Position numbers and translations under genes: made by a program | Source of the DNA: Bradyrhizobium elkanii WSM2783 | GTDB taxonomy: Bacteria; Pseudomonadota; Alphaproteobacteria; Rhizobiales; Xanthobacteraceae | Length of the DNA stretch: 64,000 bases | Reading direction: 5' to 3' | Assembly: GCF_000472865.1 (NCBI RefSeq) | Contig: NZ_AXAP01000036.1 | Coordinates: forward strand, 26,287 to 90,286 | In this document: positions 39,806-48,310 of the stretch, one piece after another | Numbering within the stretch: position 1 is the stretch's first letter | Layout: each line of letters opens with the position of its first letter | The notes under the pieces: model-generated | Database searches by the model: none | Told to the model about the DNA's origin: nothing | Seen by the model: the letters and a program-made list of their open reading frames with translations, nothing else

Positions 39806-40669
39806 ATGCAGGCTCTCTACGCACAGCTACTTGTGGGACTGATCAACGGCTCGTTTTACGCGCTGCTCAGCCTGGGGCTTGCCGTGATCTTCGGCATGCT
39901 CAACATCATCAATTTCGCCCATGGCGCGCTCTACATGATGGGCGCCTTCTGCGCCTATTTCCTGCTCAACATCGCCGGCATCAACTATTGGTGGGCGCTG
40001 CTCATCGCGCCCATCGTGGTCGGCATCTTCGGCATGATCCTGGAGCGGACCATGCTGCAATGGCTCTCCGGGCTCGACCACGTCTATGGCCTGCTCTTGA
40101 CCTTCGGCATCGCGCTGATCATCCAGGGCATCTTCCAGAACTATTTCGGCTCCTCCGGCCTGCCGTACCAGATTCCCGACGCGCTCCGAGGCGGCATCAA
40201 TCTCGGCTTCATGTTCCTGCCGATCTATCGCGGCTGGGTGGTCGTTTTCTCGCTGGTGATATGCCTGGCCACCTGGTTCCTGATCGAGAAGACGCAGCTT
40301 GGCGCCTACTTGCGCGCTGCGACCGAAAATCCGACGCTGGTACGCGCCTTCGGCATCAACGTGCCGAGGATGATCACGCTCACCTACGGCCTCGGCGTCG
40401 GGCTTGCTGCGCTCGCGGGCGTGCTGTCGGCACCGATCAACCAGGTCCGGCCCCTGATGGGCGCCGACCTCATCATCGTCGTGTTCGCGGTGGTGGTGAT
40501 CGGCGGCATGGGATCGATCATGGGATCGATCATCACCGGTTTTGCGCTCGGCGTGATCGAGGGACTGACCAAGTATTTCTACCCCGAGGCTTCCAACACC
40601 GTCGTGTTCGTTCTGATGGTGCTGGTCCTGCTTGTGAAGCCGACGGGACTGACTGGACGGGCGGCCTGA
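39806..40669 (+). CDS. livH: branched-chain amino acid-type ABC transporter permease (LivH)
   Basis: A 287-residue inner-membrane permease with about eight helices. It opens with LVGLINGSFYALLSLGLAVI, then FGMLNIINFAHGALYMMGAF, the characteristic LivH sequence, and carries the EAA-like loop region ATENPTLVRAFGINVPRMI contacting the ATPases, then GMGSIMGSIITGFALGVIEG. AAGG lies 8 bases before the ATG. It ends 1 bp before livM. Confidence 0.93.
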   Translation: MQALYAQLLVGLINGSFYALLSLGLAVIFGMLNIINFAHGALYMMGAFCAYFLLNIAGINYWWALLIAPIVVGIFGMILERTMLQWLSGLDHVYGLLLTFGIALIIQGIFQNYFGSSGLPYQIPDALRGGINLGFMFLPIYRGWVVVFSLVICLATWFLIEKTQLGAYLRAATENPTLVRAFGINVPRMITLTYGLGVGLAALAGVLSAPINQVRPLMGADLIIVVFAVVVIGGMGSIMGSIITGFALGVIEGLTKYFYPEASNTVVFVLMVLVLLVKPTGLTGRAA

Positions 40670-40670
40670 T

Positions 40671-41639
40671 ATGTCAGCACTTACCGACGATACCCTGCCG
40701 GTCACGCCGCGCGCGATGCGCGACGAGATGGTCGCCTTCGCCGTGATGGCGGTGCTGCTGGCCATCGTGCCGCTCACCGGCATCTATCCGTTCTTCGTGA
40801 TGCAGGCGCTGTGCTTTGCGCTGCTCGCCTGCGCCTTCAACCTCTTGGTCGGCTATGGCGGCCTGCTGTCGTTCGGCCACGCGATGTTCCTGGGCACCGC
40901 CGGCTACGTCTCGGCGCATGCGCTGAAGGTGTGGGCGCTGCCGCCGGAGCTCGGCATCATCATCGGCACGGCCGCGGCCTGCGGGCTTGCCGTCATCACC
41001 GGCTACATCTCGATCCGCCGGCAGGGCATCTACTTCTCGATGATCACGCTGGCGCTGTCCCAGCTCCTCTACTTCATCTACCTGCAGGCGCCGTTCACCC
41101 ATGGCGAAGACGGCATCCAGGGCATTCCGCAGGGCTTTCTGTTCGGCGTCTTCAACCTCGCCAAGCCGACGGTGCTTTATTACGTCGTGCTCGCCGGCTT
41201 CCTCGGCGGCTTCCTCCTGATCTACCGCACCATCAACTCGCCCTTCGGCGAGGTGCTGAAGTCGATCCGCGAGAACGAGCCGCGTGCGATCTCACTCGGC
41301 TACAAGACCGACCAGTACAAGCTGCTCGCCTTCATCCTGTCTGGCACGCTGGCGGGCTTTGCCGGCTCGCTCAAGGTGTTCGTGGCCCAGAACGCCTCGC
41401 TGACCGACGTGCATTGGTCGATGTCCGGCGAGATCGTGCTGATGACGCTGGTCGGCGGCCTCGGCACCATCTTTGGTCCCGTGGTCGGCGCCTTCATCAT
41501 CATTGCCATGCAGCAATATCTGGCCGGTTACGGCCAGTGGGTGACCGTGATCCAGGGCGTCATCTTCGTCGCCTGCGTGCTGACCTTCCGCCGCGGCATC
41601 ATCGGCGAGGTCGCGCGTTTGCTCAGGCGGTCGCTGTAG
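40671..41639 (+). CDS. livM: branched-chain amino acid-type ABC transporter permease (LivM)
   Basis: A 322-residue permease, last gene of the importer operon. Typical LivM blocks are visible: CFALLACAFNLLVGYGGLLS, FGHAMFLGTAGY, GYISIRRQGIYFSMITLALS, and the EAA loop SIRENEPRAISLGYKTDQYK. The terminal helices carry LVGGLGTIFGPVVGAF. Start at 40671 is one base after the livH stop. A 9-bp hairpin at 41667 follows the stop. Confidence 0.93.
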   Translation: MSALTDDTLPVTPRAMRDEMVAFAVMAVLLAIVPLTGIYPFFVMQALCFALLACAFNLLVGYGGLLSFGHAMFLGTAGYVSAHALKVWALPPELGIIIGTAAACGLAVITGYISIRRQGIYFSMITLALSQLLYFIYLQAPFTHGEDGIQGIPQGFLFGVFNLAKPTVLYYVVLAGFLGGFLLIYRTINSPFGEVLKSIRENEPRAISLGYKTDQYKLLAFILSGTLAGFAGSLKVFVAQNASLTDVHWSMSGEIVLMTLVGGLGTIFGPVVGAFIIIAMQQYLAGYGQWVTVIQGVIFVACVLTFRRGIIGEVARLLRRSL

Positions 41640-41666
41640 GACCATCGGCCGGCCCGCTCGATTGGA

Positions 41667-41693
41667 GCCCAACGCCATACCGTTGCGTTGGGC
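41667..41693 (+). terminator. hairpin after livM
   Basis: GCCCAACGC pairs perfectly with GCGTTGGGC across a 9-base loop, 27 bp after the livM stop. There is no T-tract, so it is either a weak or factor-assisted terminator or an mRNA-end protector. Confidence 0.45.
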
Positions 41694-41782
41694 CGTCGGA
41701 AACACCGGGGCCACTACCTACAAAGCGGTGGATGACCCGGTTCCGTCGGCGGAGCGCTGGCCGTCCCTGCACAAAATGTTCT

Positions 41783-41800
41783 ATGACAGTTTTGTGACAG
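41783..41800. promoter_or_regulatory. Pho box before DUF47-PiT
   Basis: Read on the minus strand: CTGTCAC-AAAA-CTGTCAT, two 7-bp PhoB half-sites with the canonical 4-bp spacer. It lies 40 bp before the DUF47 start. Its direction opposes the genes; PhoB is reported to repress the equivalent orfA-pit genes in Sinorhizobium, which fits a site overlapping the promoter. Confidence 0.75.
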
Positions 41801-41840
41801 GTATCCCGGAGCGTCCTCCGGAAGGATGGATTGTGAGCCT

Positions 41841-42485
41841 ATGCTGCGCTGGTTTCGAAGCTTTTTGCCCAAGGAGGAGCGGTTTTTCGACCTGTTCGCC
41901 CGGCATGCCAAGACCGCGGTCCAGTGCGCGATGGCGCTGCAGGACATGCTGAAGGGTGGGGACGAGACGCCGGTCCACTGCCAGCGCGTCAACCAGTTCG
42001 AGAACGACGCCGACAACATCACCCGCGAGGTTCTGACTGCCGTCCGTCGCACCTTCATCACCCCGTTCGACCGCGGCGACATCAAGAACCTGATCACGGC
42101 CATGGACGATGCCGTCGACCAGATGCAGCAGACCGCCAAGGCGGTGGTGCTGTTTGAGGTGCGCGCGTTCGAGCCGCCGATGCGCGAAATGGGCACTCTG
42201 ATCGTCGAATGCGCCGACCTGGTCGGGCGCGCGCTGCCGCTGTTGCAGTCGATCGGCAGCAACGTCGCGATGCTGACGCAGATCACCGAGGAACTGACCA
42301 AGCTCGAGGGCCGGGTCGACGATCTCCACGACATCGGGCTGAAGGAGCTCTATCTCAAGCACCGCGACGCCAACACGATGGATTTCATCGTCGGTGCCGA
42401 GATCTACGATCACCTCGAAAAAGTCGCCGACCGCTTCGACGACGTCGCCAACGAGATCAACTCGATCGTGATCGAACAGGTGTAA
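41841..42485 (+). CDS. DUF47 (PhoU-like) phosphate-transport accessory protein
   Basis: A 214-residue helical protein of the DUF47/PhoU-like family (OrfA of rhizobial orfA-pit). Segments include FLPKEERFFDLFARHAKTAV, VNQFENDADNITREV with the E-x-x-AD metal motif, TFITPFDRGDIKNLITAMDD, and the second repeat IYDHLEKVADRFDDVANEIN with another E-x-x-x-D-x-x-D motif. It is thought to regulate the PiT permease encoded 9 bp downstream. ATG at 41841 gives the standard N-terminus; an in-frame ATG at 41826 has no spacing for a ribosome site. A Pho box lies upstream. Confidence 0.93.
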   Translation: MLRWFRSFLPKEERFFDLFARHAKTAVQCAMALQDMLKGGDETPVHCQRVNQFENDADNITREVLTAVRRTFITPFDRGDIKNLITAMDDAVDQMQQTAKAVVLFEVRAFEPPMREMGTLIVECADLVGRALPLLQSIGSNVAMLTQITEELTKLEGRVDDLHDIGLKELYLKHRDANTMDFIVGAEIYDHLEKVADRFDDVANEINSIVIEQV

Positions 42486-42494
42486 GGCAGAGCC

Positions 42495-43499
42495 GTGGAC
42501 GCCACGCTTGGTCTTCCGATCCTGGTGATCCTGATCGCGGTCGCCCTGCTGTTCGATTTCCTGAACGGCCTGCACGATGCCGCGAATTCGATCGCGACCA
42601 TCGTCTCGACGCGCGTGCTGCGGCCGCAGTACGCGGTGTTCTGGGCGGCGTTCTTCAACTTCGTCGCGTTCACCGTGTTCGGGCTGCATGTCGCCAACAC
42701 CATCGGCACCGGGATCATCGAGCCCGAGGTCGTCGATGTGACCGTGATCTTCGCCGCGCTGGTCGGCGCCATCGTCTGGAACGTGATCACCTGGGCGCTC
42801 GGCATTCCCTCGTCGAGTTCGCATGCCCTGATCGGCGGCCTGATTGGTGGCGGCATGGCGAAGGCGGGGATCTCGGCGGCGGTGTGGAGCGGGCTCTCCA
42901 AGACGCTGCTCGCAATCGTGCTGTCGCCGCTGATCGGCTTCCTGCTGGCCTTGGTGCTGGTTGCGATCGTGTCCTGGCTCTCCGTGCGGTCGACGCCGTT
43001 CGCCGTCGACCGCGCCTTCCGCACCCTGCAATTCGTCTCCGCCTCGCTCTATTCGCTCGGCCACGGCGGCAACGACGCGCAGAAGACCATGGGCATCATC
43101 GGCGTGCTGCTGTATTCGCAGGGGCATCTCGGCGAGGAGTTTCACATTCCATTTTGGGTGGTGCTGGCCTGTCAGGCGGCGATGGCGATGGGCACCCTGA
43201 TGGGCGGCTGGCGCATCGTCCGCACCATGGGCCTGCGCATCACGAAGCTGACGCCGATGCAGGGTTTCTGCGCGGAGACCGGCGGGGCGGCGACCCTGTT
43301 CATGGCGACCTTCCTCGGGGTTCCCGTTTCCACCACCCACACCATCACCGGCGCCATCGTCGGCGTCGGTGCGGCGCGCCGGATGTCGGCGGTGCGCTGG
43401 AATGTCGCAAGCTCGATCGTCTATGCCTGGGTCATCACCATCCCGGCCGCGGCGGCGGTTGCGGCGGTTACCTATTGGGTGGTGTTGGCGCTGCGCTGA
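42495..43499 (+). CDS. pit: inorganic phosphate transporter, PiT family
   Basis: A 334-residue low-affinity phosphate symporter. Both PiT signature repeats are present: FLNGLHDAANSIATIVSTRV near the N-terminus and YSLGHGGNDAQKTMGIIGVL in the second half, with GIPSSSSHALIGGLIGGG and GVPVSTTHTITGAIVGVG as the matching inner repeats. GTG start at 42495 with AAGGCAG upstream. It forms an operon with the DUF47 gene; both are likely expressed when phosphate is plentiful. Confidence 0.94.
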   Translation: MDATLGLPILVILIAVALLFDFLNGLHDAANSIATIVSTRVLRPQYAVFWAAFFNFVAFTVFGLHVANTIGTGIIEPEVVDVTVIFAALVGAIVWNVITWALGIPSSSSHALIGGLIGGGMAKAGISAAVWSGLSKTLLAIVLSPLIGFLLALVLVAIVSWLSVRSTPFAVDRAFRTLQFVSASLYSLGHGGNDAQKTMGIIGVLLYSQGHLGEEFHIPFWVVLACQAAMAMGTLMGGWRIVRTMGLRITKLTPMQGFCAETGGAATLFMATFLGVPVSTTHTITGAIVGVGAARRMSAVRWNVASSIVYAWVITIPAAAAVAAVTYWVVLALR

Positions 43500-43814
43500 T
43501 CAGGTCACAAGCTTGAGGCCGACAATGCCGGCCACGATCAGCCCGATGCTCGACAGCCGAAGCGCGGTGGCCGGTTCGCCGAATAGGACGATGCCGAGCA
43601 TCGCCGTTCCGACCGCGCCGATGCCGGTCCACACCGCATAGGCGGTTCCGATCGGCAGCGTCTTCAGCGCGAGCCCGAGCAGGACGATGCTGCCGACCAT
43701 GCTCAGAAGCGTCAGCGCCGATGGAACGAGCCTTGTGAAACCTTCGGTATATTTGAGCCCGATCGCCCAACCGATCTCCATCAGACCGGCGATGAGCAAG
43801 ATAGTCCAGGCCAT
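43500..43814 (-). CDS. gdx: SMR-family guanidinium exporter (Gdx/SugE type)
   Basis: A 104-residue small multidrug resistance protein with four membrane helices. It begins AWTILLIAGLMEIGWAIGLK with the essential Glu 13, and the Gdx-type GWAIGLKYTEGF sequence rather than the EmrE type; LKTLPIGTAYAVWTGIGAVG forms the conserved helix 3. Gdx proteins export guanidinium by proton exchange. The 5' leader carries two ACGA-loop hairpins of the guanidine-II riboswitch, which supports this role strongly. AAGGAGGG is 5 bases before the ATG. It converges on the pit gene with its stop directly after the pit stop. Confidence 0.93.
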   Translation of the reverse strand: MAWTILLIAGLMEIGWAIGLKYTEGFTRLVPSALTLLSMVGSIVLLGLALKTLPIGTAYAVWTGIGAVGTAMLGIVLFGEPATALRLSSIGLIVAGIVGLKLVT

Positions 43815-43833
43815 GACGACCCTCCTTGATAAG

Positions 43834-43885
43834 GCAGGGTCGTCCCCGCGGCTATTATCGCGAACAGGAAGGTCGTCCTTCCTGT
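43834..43885 (-). promoter_or_regulatory. guanidine-II (mini-ykkC) riboswitch
   Basis: On the minus strand: hairpin P1 ACAGGAAGG-ACGA-CCTTCCTGT (43885-43864), a 14-base linker, then P2 GCGGGG-ACGA-CCCTGC (43849-43834), then the ribosome site AAGGAGGG and the exporter start. Two hairpins each capped by an ACGR tetraloop just before a ribosome site are the defining features of the class. Guanidine binding should free the ribosome site and switch the exporter on. Confidence 0.92.
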
Positions 43886-43970
43886 GCGCGAATATGGGGC
43901 TGGCTTTGGCGCTCCGCAATCACCATATAGGCTTGATTGACACTGGTTTCCCTGCCAAACGCTCACCGCC

Positions 43971-45590
43971 ATGTCCGACCTTGCCCTGACAGCCGAATCG
44001 CCGTCTCGTTCCCCGCTTGCCGATGAAGTGGCGCGGCGGCGCACGTTTGCGATCATCTCGCATCCGGACGCCGGCAAGACCACGCTGACCGAAAAGCTCC
44101 TCTTGTTCGGTGGCGCCATCAATCTCGCGGGCCAGGTCAAGGCCAAGGGCGAACGGCGGAACACGCGTTCCGACTGGATGAAGATCGAGCGCGAGCGCGG
44201 CATCTCGGTGGTCACCTCGGTGATGACCTTCGAGTTCCAGGACCACGTGTTCAACCTCCTGGACACGCCGGGCCATGAGGACTTTTCGGAAGACACCTAT
44301 CGGACGCTGACCGCAGTCGACTCCGCGGTGATGGTGATCGACGCCGCCAAGGGTATCGAAGCCCGCACGCGAAAACTGTTCGAAGTGTGCCGTCTGCGCG
44401 ACATCCCGATCATCACCTTCATCAACAAGATGGACCGCGAGAGCCGCGACACTTTCGACCTCCTGGACGAGATCGAAAAGACGCTGGCGCTTGACACCAC
44501 GCCGATGACCTGGCCGGTCGGCCGCGGCCGCGATTTCATGGGCACCTATGACGTCAGGAACGGCGGCGTGCGCCTGCTCGAGGGCGGCGGCGCCAAGACC
44601 GGGCAGGCCGAGCAGATCGACATCGCCGATCTCGCCAGCCGCAATCCCAACCTCGACGTCGCCGAGATCAAGGACGAGCTCGCGCTGGTGTCGGAAGCCT
44701 GCAAGCCGTTCGAGCTCGACGCGTTCCGCGAGGGCCATCTGACGCCGGTCTATTTCGGCAGCGCGCTACGCAATTTCGGCGTCGGCGACCTCCTGGAAGG
44801 TCTCGGTCAGTTCGCGCCGGCGCCTCGCGCGCAGGATTCCGACCTGCGCAAGGTCGAGGCATCGGAGCCGCGCATGAGCGCCTTCGTGTTCAAGATCCAG
44901 GCCAACATGGATCCGAACCACCGCGACCGCATCGCGTTCGCGCGGCTCTGTTCGGGCAAGCTCAGCCGCGGCATGAAAGCCAAGCTGGTGCGCACCGGCA
45001 AGAACATGAGCCTGTCGAGCCCGCAATTCTTCTTCGCCCAGGATCGTTCGGTGGCGGACGAAGCTTTCGCCGGCGACGTCGTCGGCATTCCCAATCACGG
45101 CACGCTGCGGATCGGCGATACGCTCACCGAAGGCGAGGAATTGACCTTCGTCGGCGTGCCGAGCTTCGCGCCGGAAATCGTCCGCCGCGTGCGGCTGACG
45201 GACGCGATGAAGGCGAAGAAATTGAAGGAAGCCTTGCAGCAGATGTCGGAGGAGGGCGTCGTGCAGGTGTTCCGCCCGCGCGACGGCGCTCCGGCCCTGG
45301 TCGGCGTGGTCGGTCCGCTGCAGCTCGACGTGCTGAAGGCACGGCTGGATGCCGAATACTCGCTGCCCGTGGAATTTGAAGTGTCCGAATTCCAGCTCGC
45401 GCGCTGGATCTCCTCCGACGACCGCAAGAAGCTGGACACCTTCGTCGCCGCCAACAATTCCGCCATCGCCGACGATGTCGACGGCGATCCCGTGTTTATG
45501 GCCAGGAACGAATTCTATCTCGGCTACACCCAGGAGCGTGCCGAGGGTATCACCTTCTCCAACGTCAAGGACGTCAAGCGGAAGGGGTAG
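43971..45590 (+). CDS. prfC: peptide chain release factor 3
   Basis: A 539-residue translational GTPase that removes RF1/RF2 from the ribosome after termination. GTPase motifs: G1 ISHPDAGKTTLTEK, G2 region ERGISVVTSVMTFE, G3 LLDTPGHEDFSEDTYRTL, G4 FINKMDRE. The length, the EDTYRTL sequence and the C-terminal domain with SFAPEIVRRVRL and EEGVVQVFRP distinguish it from EF-G and LepA. It is divergent from the riboswitch-exporter unit and stands alone. Confidence 0.96.
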   Translation: MSDLALTAESPSRSPLADEVARRRTFAIISHPDAGKTTLTEKLLLFGGAINLAGQVKAKGERRNTRSDWMKIERERGISVVTSVMTFEFQDHVFNLLDTPGHEDFSEDTYRTLTAVDSAVMVIDAAKGIEARTRKLFEVCRLRDIPIITFINKMDRESRDTFDLLDEIEKTLALDTTPMTWPVGRGRDFMGTYDVRNGGVRLLEGGGAKTGQAEQIDIADLASRNPNLDVAEIKDELALVSEACKPFELDAFREGHLTPVYFGSALRNFGVGDLLEGLGQFAPAPRAQDSDLRKVEASEPRMSAFVFKIQANMDPNHRDRIAFARLCSGKLSRGMKAKLVRTGKNMSLSSPQFFFAQDRSVADEAFAGDVVGIPNHGTLRIGDTLTEGEELTFVGVPSFAPEIVRRVRLTDAMKAKKLKEALQQMSEEGVVQVFRPRDGAPALVGVVGPLQLDVLKARLDAEYSLPVEFEVSEFQLARWISSDDRKKLDTFVAANNSAIADDVDGDPVFMARNEFYLGYTQERAEGITFSNVKDVKRKG

Positions 45591-45622
45591 GGGCGCCGTC
45601 GCACCCTTCATCCGCAACAACG

Positions 45623-45762
45623 CATACCGGCGTCGTTCCCGCGAACGCGGGGACCCTTAACCACAGGGCGCAGTTGTTGAGATGAAGCTAGCACCCTTCA
45701 CGCCACACAACTATGGCCTGTGGTTATGGGTCCCGGCTCAAGGCCGGGACGACGGCGGTATG
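45623..45762. repeat. dispersed inverted repeat after prfC
   Basis: The ends CATACCGGCGTCGT and ACGACGGCGGTATG are inverted with one mismatch, and internal arms CCACAGG and CCTGTGG pair perfectly. It belongs to the GTCGTCCCGG-type family seen again at 50032 and 59025. Confidence 0.7.
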
Positions 45763-45865
45763 TGTGGAACCAGGCCGCGCACGCAAGGAAGTGAACGCCT
45801 GCCTGCTTGATGACATCCCTTGCGGCCTTCACTTTCATATGGGCGGCATCCAAAGGGCTTCTCTC

Positions 45866-46474
45866 ATGCTGCGACGCGTCGTGATCTGCATCGCCCTCGT
45901 CGTCTTCGGAATTTCCGCGGGCCATGCCGCCGAGCGGCTTCGGCACCAGATCAACCCCGTGCCGTTCGCGCATACGCCCTGCAGCGTGTTGGAGGAAGGA
46001 CCCTGCACGCCGTCCTATTGCGGCGTGTTTAGCACTTGGCCGTGCATCCCCGAGATGAACTACCCCTATGGCGAGAACCTGCAGCTCACGATCATGACGG
46101 TGCCGCCGCAGGATCAGGCGGCCAAATACAAGAAGCCTGATCACGATCTCGATACCATCGGCGATCTCTTCCAGGCGCTGCGCTCCTGTTGGACGCCGCC
46201 GCCGGCCGACGACGGGCGTGAGGGCATGCAGATGTCGGTCCGTTTCAGCTTCAAGCGATCCGGCGAGATGATCGGAGCGCCGCGCATGACGTTCGCCACC
46301 TCAGGCGTTCCCGCGGATACCCGCACCACCTACCTGAACGCGATCGACGCCTCGCTGAAAGGCTGCCTGCCGCTCAAATTCAGTAGCGGCCTCGGCGGCG
46401 CGCTCGCCGGCCGCCCGATCGCGATCCGCTATGTCGACAACCGCGAATTGGGCAAGCAGGCGGAGAAGCCGTAG
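45866..46474 (+). CDS. exported protein with TonB C-terminal-like domain
   Basis: A 202-residue exported protein. The N-terminus MLRRVVICIALVVFGISAGH followed by AAE is a signal peptide. The mature part begins with a Cys/Pro-rich region (HTPCSVLEEGPCTPSYCGVF, four Cys likely in disulfides) and ends with a domain resembling TonB C-terminal folds: MQMSVRFSFKRSGEMIGAP, then SLKGCLPLKF and GRPIAIRYVDN. Similar periplasmic proteins are common in Bradyrhizobium. The start is uncertain: ATG at 45866 gives the best signal peptide but has a weak ribosome site. No role assigned. Confidence 0.7.
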   Translation: MLRRVVICIALVVFGISAGHAAERLRHQINPVPFAHTPCSVLEEGPCTPSYCGVFSTWPCIPEMNYPYGENLQLTIMTVPPQDQAAKYKKPDHDLDTIGDLFQALRSCWTPPPADDGREGMQMSVRFSFKRSGEMIGAPRMTFATSGVPADTRTTYLNAIDASLKGCLPLKFSSGLGGALAGRPIAIRYVDNRELGKQAEKP

Positions 46475-46485
46475 CTCCGTCGCGT

Positions 46486-46594
46486 GTCATTCCGGGGCGC
46501 GGACAAAGTCCGCGAACCCGGAATCCAGAGGTTAGCTTGCGTGCATATCAACTCCAGATTCCGGGTCTGGCCCTTCGGGCCATCCCGGAATGAC
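46486..46594. repeat. REP-like repeat, GTCATTCCGGG family
   Basis: Starts GTCATTCCGGGGCGCGGACA and ends CATCCCGGAATGAC, so GTCATTCCGGG and CCCGGAATGAC are inverted. Inner stems include CGCGGAC-AAA-GTCCGCG, a perfect hairpin, and TGGCCC-TTC-GGGCCA. Related blocks are at 48144 and 63912. Confidence 0.75.
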
Positions 46595-46680
46595 GGTGGC
46601 GCCGCCTGACGCATTGCACAACCTGCCCCCAAAATGATACGCGAGGCTCAATAACCGTACCACGCCGAGGGAGGGACATC

Positions 46681-47265
46681 GTGGGACTGCTGGTGATGAT
46701 CCTGGGACTGATCCTGTTCTTCGCCGTCCACGCGCTCACGACCCAGCGCGGCTTGCGCGCGCGCTGCATCGATGCGATGGGCGAGGGGGGCTACAAGATC
46801 GCCTATTCGGTGGTCTCCGCGGTCGGGCTCGCGCTGATCATCTGGGGATTTGCCCGTTACCGCGCGACGGGTTGGATTGACGTCTGGCATCCGCCGACAT
46901 TCCTGAAGCACATCACGATCGCGCTGATGCTGCCCGCCGTGATCCTGGTGGTGGCCTCCTACATCCGCGGCCGCATCTATACGACGCTGAAACATCCGAT
47001 GCTCACCGGCATCAAATTATGGGCGGCGGCGCATCTGCTCGCCAATGGCGATCTCGGCTCGATCATCCTGTTCGGCTCGTTCCTGGCCTGGGCAGTATTT
47101 GACCGCATCTCGCTGAAACATCGCACTGACGCCGGCGGCCCGCCGATTCCGGTCGGCGGTGCCGGCAATGATGCGATCGCGGTCGCAGTCGGCGTCATTG
47201 CCTATGTCGCACTGGCCTTCGCGTTCCATCCGGTCGTGATTGGCGTTCCCGTCGTTGGAGCTTAA
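46681..47265 (+). CDS. NnrU family membrane protein
   Basis: A 194-residue integral membrane protein with six or so helices. NnrU-type features are LLVMILGLILFFAVHALTTQ, SVVSAVGLALIIWGFARYRA, and LKHPMLTGIKLWAAAHLLAN. NnrU was first linked to nitric oxide reduction in Rhodobacter, and its fold is related to methyltransferase-like membrane proteins; the role here is unclear because no nor genes are nearby. GTG start. The panB start is 2 bp after its stop, so the two are co-translated. Confidence 0.88.
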   Translation: MGLLVMILGLILFFAVHALTTQRGLRARCIDAMGEGGYKIAYSVVSAVGLALIIWGFARYRATGWIDVWHPPTFLKHITIALMLPAVILVVASYIRGRIYTTLKHPMLTGIKLWAAAHLLANGDLGSIILFGSFLAWAVFDRISLKHRTDAGGPPIPVGGAGNDAIAVAVGVIAYVALAFAFHPVVIGVPVVGA

Positions 47266-47267
47266 CA

Positions 47268-48089
47268 ATGTCCGTACAATCAGCCATCAAGCGCAAGACC
47301 GCACCCGATATCCGTGCCCGCAAGAACGGCGAGCCGATCGTGATGCTGACGTCGTATCACGCGCATACCGCGGCGCTGGTCGACCGCTACTGCGACGTCA
47401 TCCTGGTCGGGGATTCTCTCGGCAACGTCATGCATGGGCTCGAGACTACTGTGCCCGTCACGCTGGAGATGATGATCCTGCAGGGGCGCGCTGTGATGCG
47501 CGGCTCCGAGCGCGCGCTTGTCGTAGTGGACATGCCGTTCGGCTCCTATGAGGCGTCAAAGGAGCAGGCGTTTCATTCCGCGGTGCGGATCTTGAAAGAG
47601 ACCGAGTGCGGCGCGGTGAAACTCGAGGGCGGCGCCCGCATGGCCGAGACCGTGGCATTCCTGACCGAGCGCGGCATTCCCGTGATGGGCCATATCGGGC
47701 TGACGCCGCAATCGATCAACACGCTCGGCTCGTTTCGCGCGCAGGGGCGTGACGAGAAAGGCTGGGCGCCGATCGAGAACGACGCCAAGGCGATCGCGGA
47801 AGCCGGAGCCTTCTCGGTCGTGATCGAGGCCGTGGCCGAGCCGCTCGCGCGCAAGATCACGCAAGAGATCGCCATTCCCACCATCGGCATCGGCGCAAGC
47901 GCCGCCTGCGACGGCCAGGTGCTGGTGCTGGAGGACATGCTCGGACTGTCGCCGCGCACCCCGAAGTTCGTCCGCCGCTACGGCAATCTCGGACCCTCGA
48001 TCGAAGCGGCCATCGAAGGCTATGCCGCCGACGTCCGCACGCGTAAATTCCCCGGGCCCGAGCATGTCTACGATATGAAGAAGAGTTAG
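47268..48089 (+). CDS. panB: 3-methyl-2-oxobutanoate hydroxymethyltransferase
   Basis: A 273-residue TIM-barrel enzyme that makes ketopantoate from 2-oxoisovalerate and methylene-tetrahydrofolate, the first committed step of pantothenate and CoA synthesis. Signatures: IVMLTSYHAHTAALVDRYCD, VILVGDSLGNVMHGLETTVP, VVVDMPFGSY, AVKLEGGARMAETV, VMGHIGLTPQSI, and IGIGASAACDGQVLVLEDML. Metal and substrate residues Asp (GDSLG), Asp (VDMPFG) and Lys-Glu (KLEGG) are in place. No panC or panD is adjacent; the partner gene is NnrU upstream. Confidence 0.96.
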   Translation: MSVQSAIKRKTAPDIRARKNGEPIVMLTSYHAHTAALVDRYCDVILVGDSLGNVMHGLETTVPVTLEMMILQGRAVMRGSERALVVVDMPFGSYEASKEQAFHSAVRILKETECGAVKLEGGARMAETVAFLTERGIPVMGHIGLTPQSINTLGSFRAQGRDEKGWAPIENDAKAIAEAGAFSVVIEAVAEPLARKITQEIAIPTIGIGASAACDGQVLVLEDMLGLSPRTPKFVRRYGNLGPSIEAAIEGYAADVRTRKFPGPEHVYDMKKS

Positions 48090-48143
48090 AGTTGGCGAAG
48101 TCATACCTAGTTGCTCGGCGATGGACGTTGCGTTCCCTCCGCC

Positions 48144-48247
48144 GTCATTCCGGGGCGCGACGAAGTCGCGAGCCCGGAATCCATCGGGCGGCAAACTTTG
48201 CGGTAAAATGGATTCCGGGCTCACGCTTACGCGTGCCCCGGAATGAC
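48144..48247. repeat. REP-like repeat, GTCATTCCGGG family
   Basis: Starts GTCATTCCGGGGCGCGACGA and ends TGCCCCGGAATGAC; GTCATTCCGGGGC and GCCCCGGAATGAC are a perfect inverted pair. Inner inverted arms: GCGAGCCCGGAATCCAT and ATGGATTCCGGGCTC. Confidence 0.8.
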
Positions 48248-48310
48248 AGCGCGTGAGGAAGCACCTCCCGCCATTCCGGGAGACGTGAAACAAACCTGTA
48301 GGACACGCCG

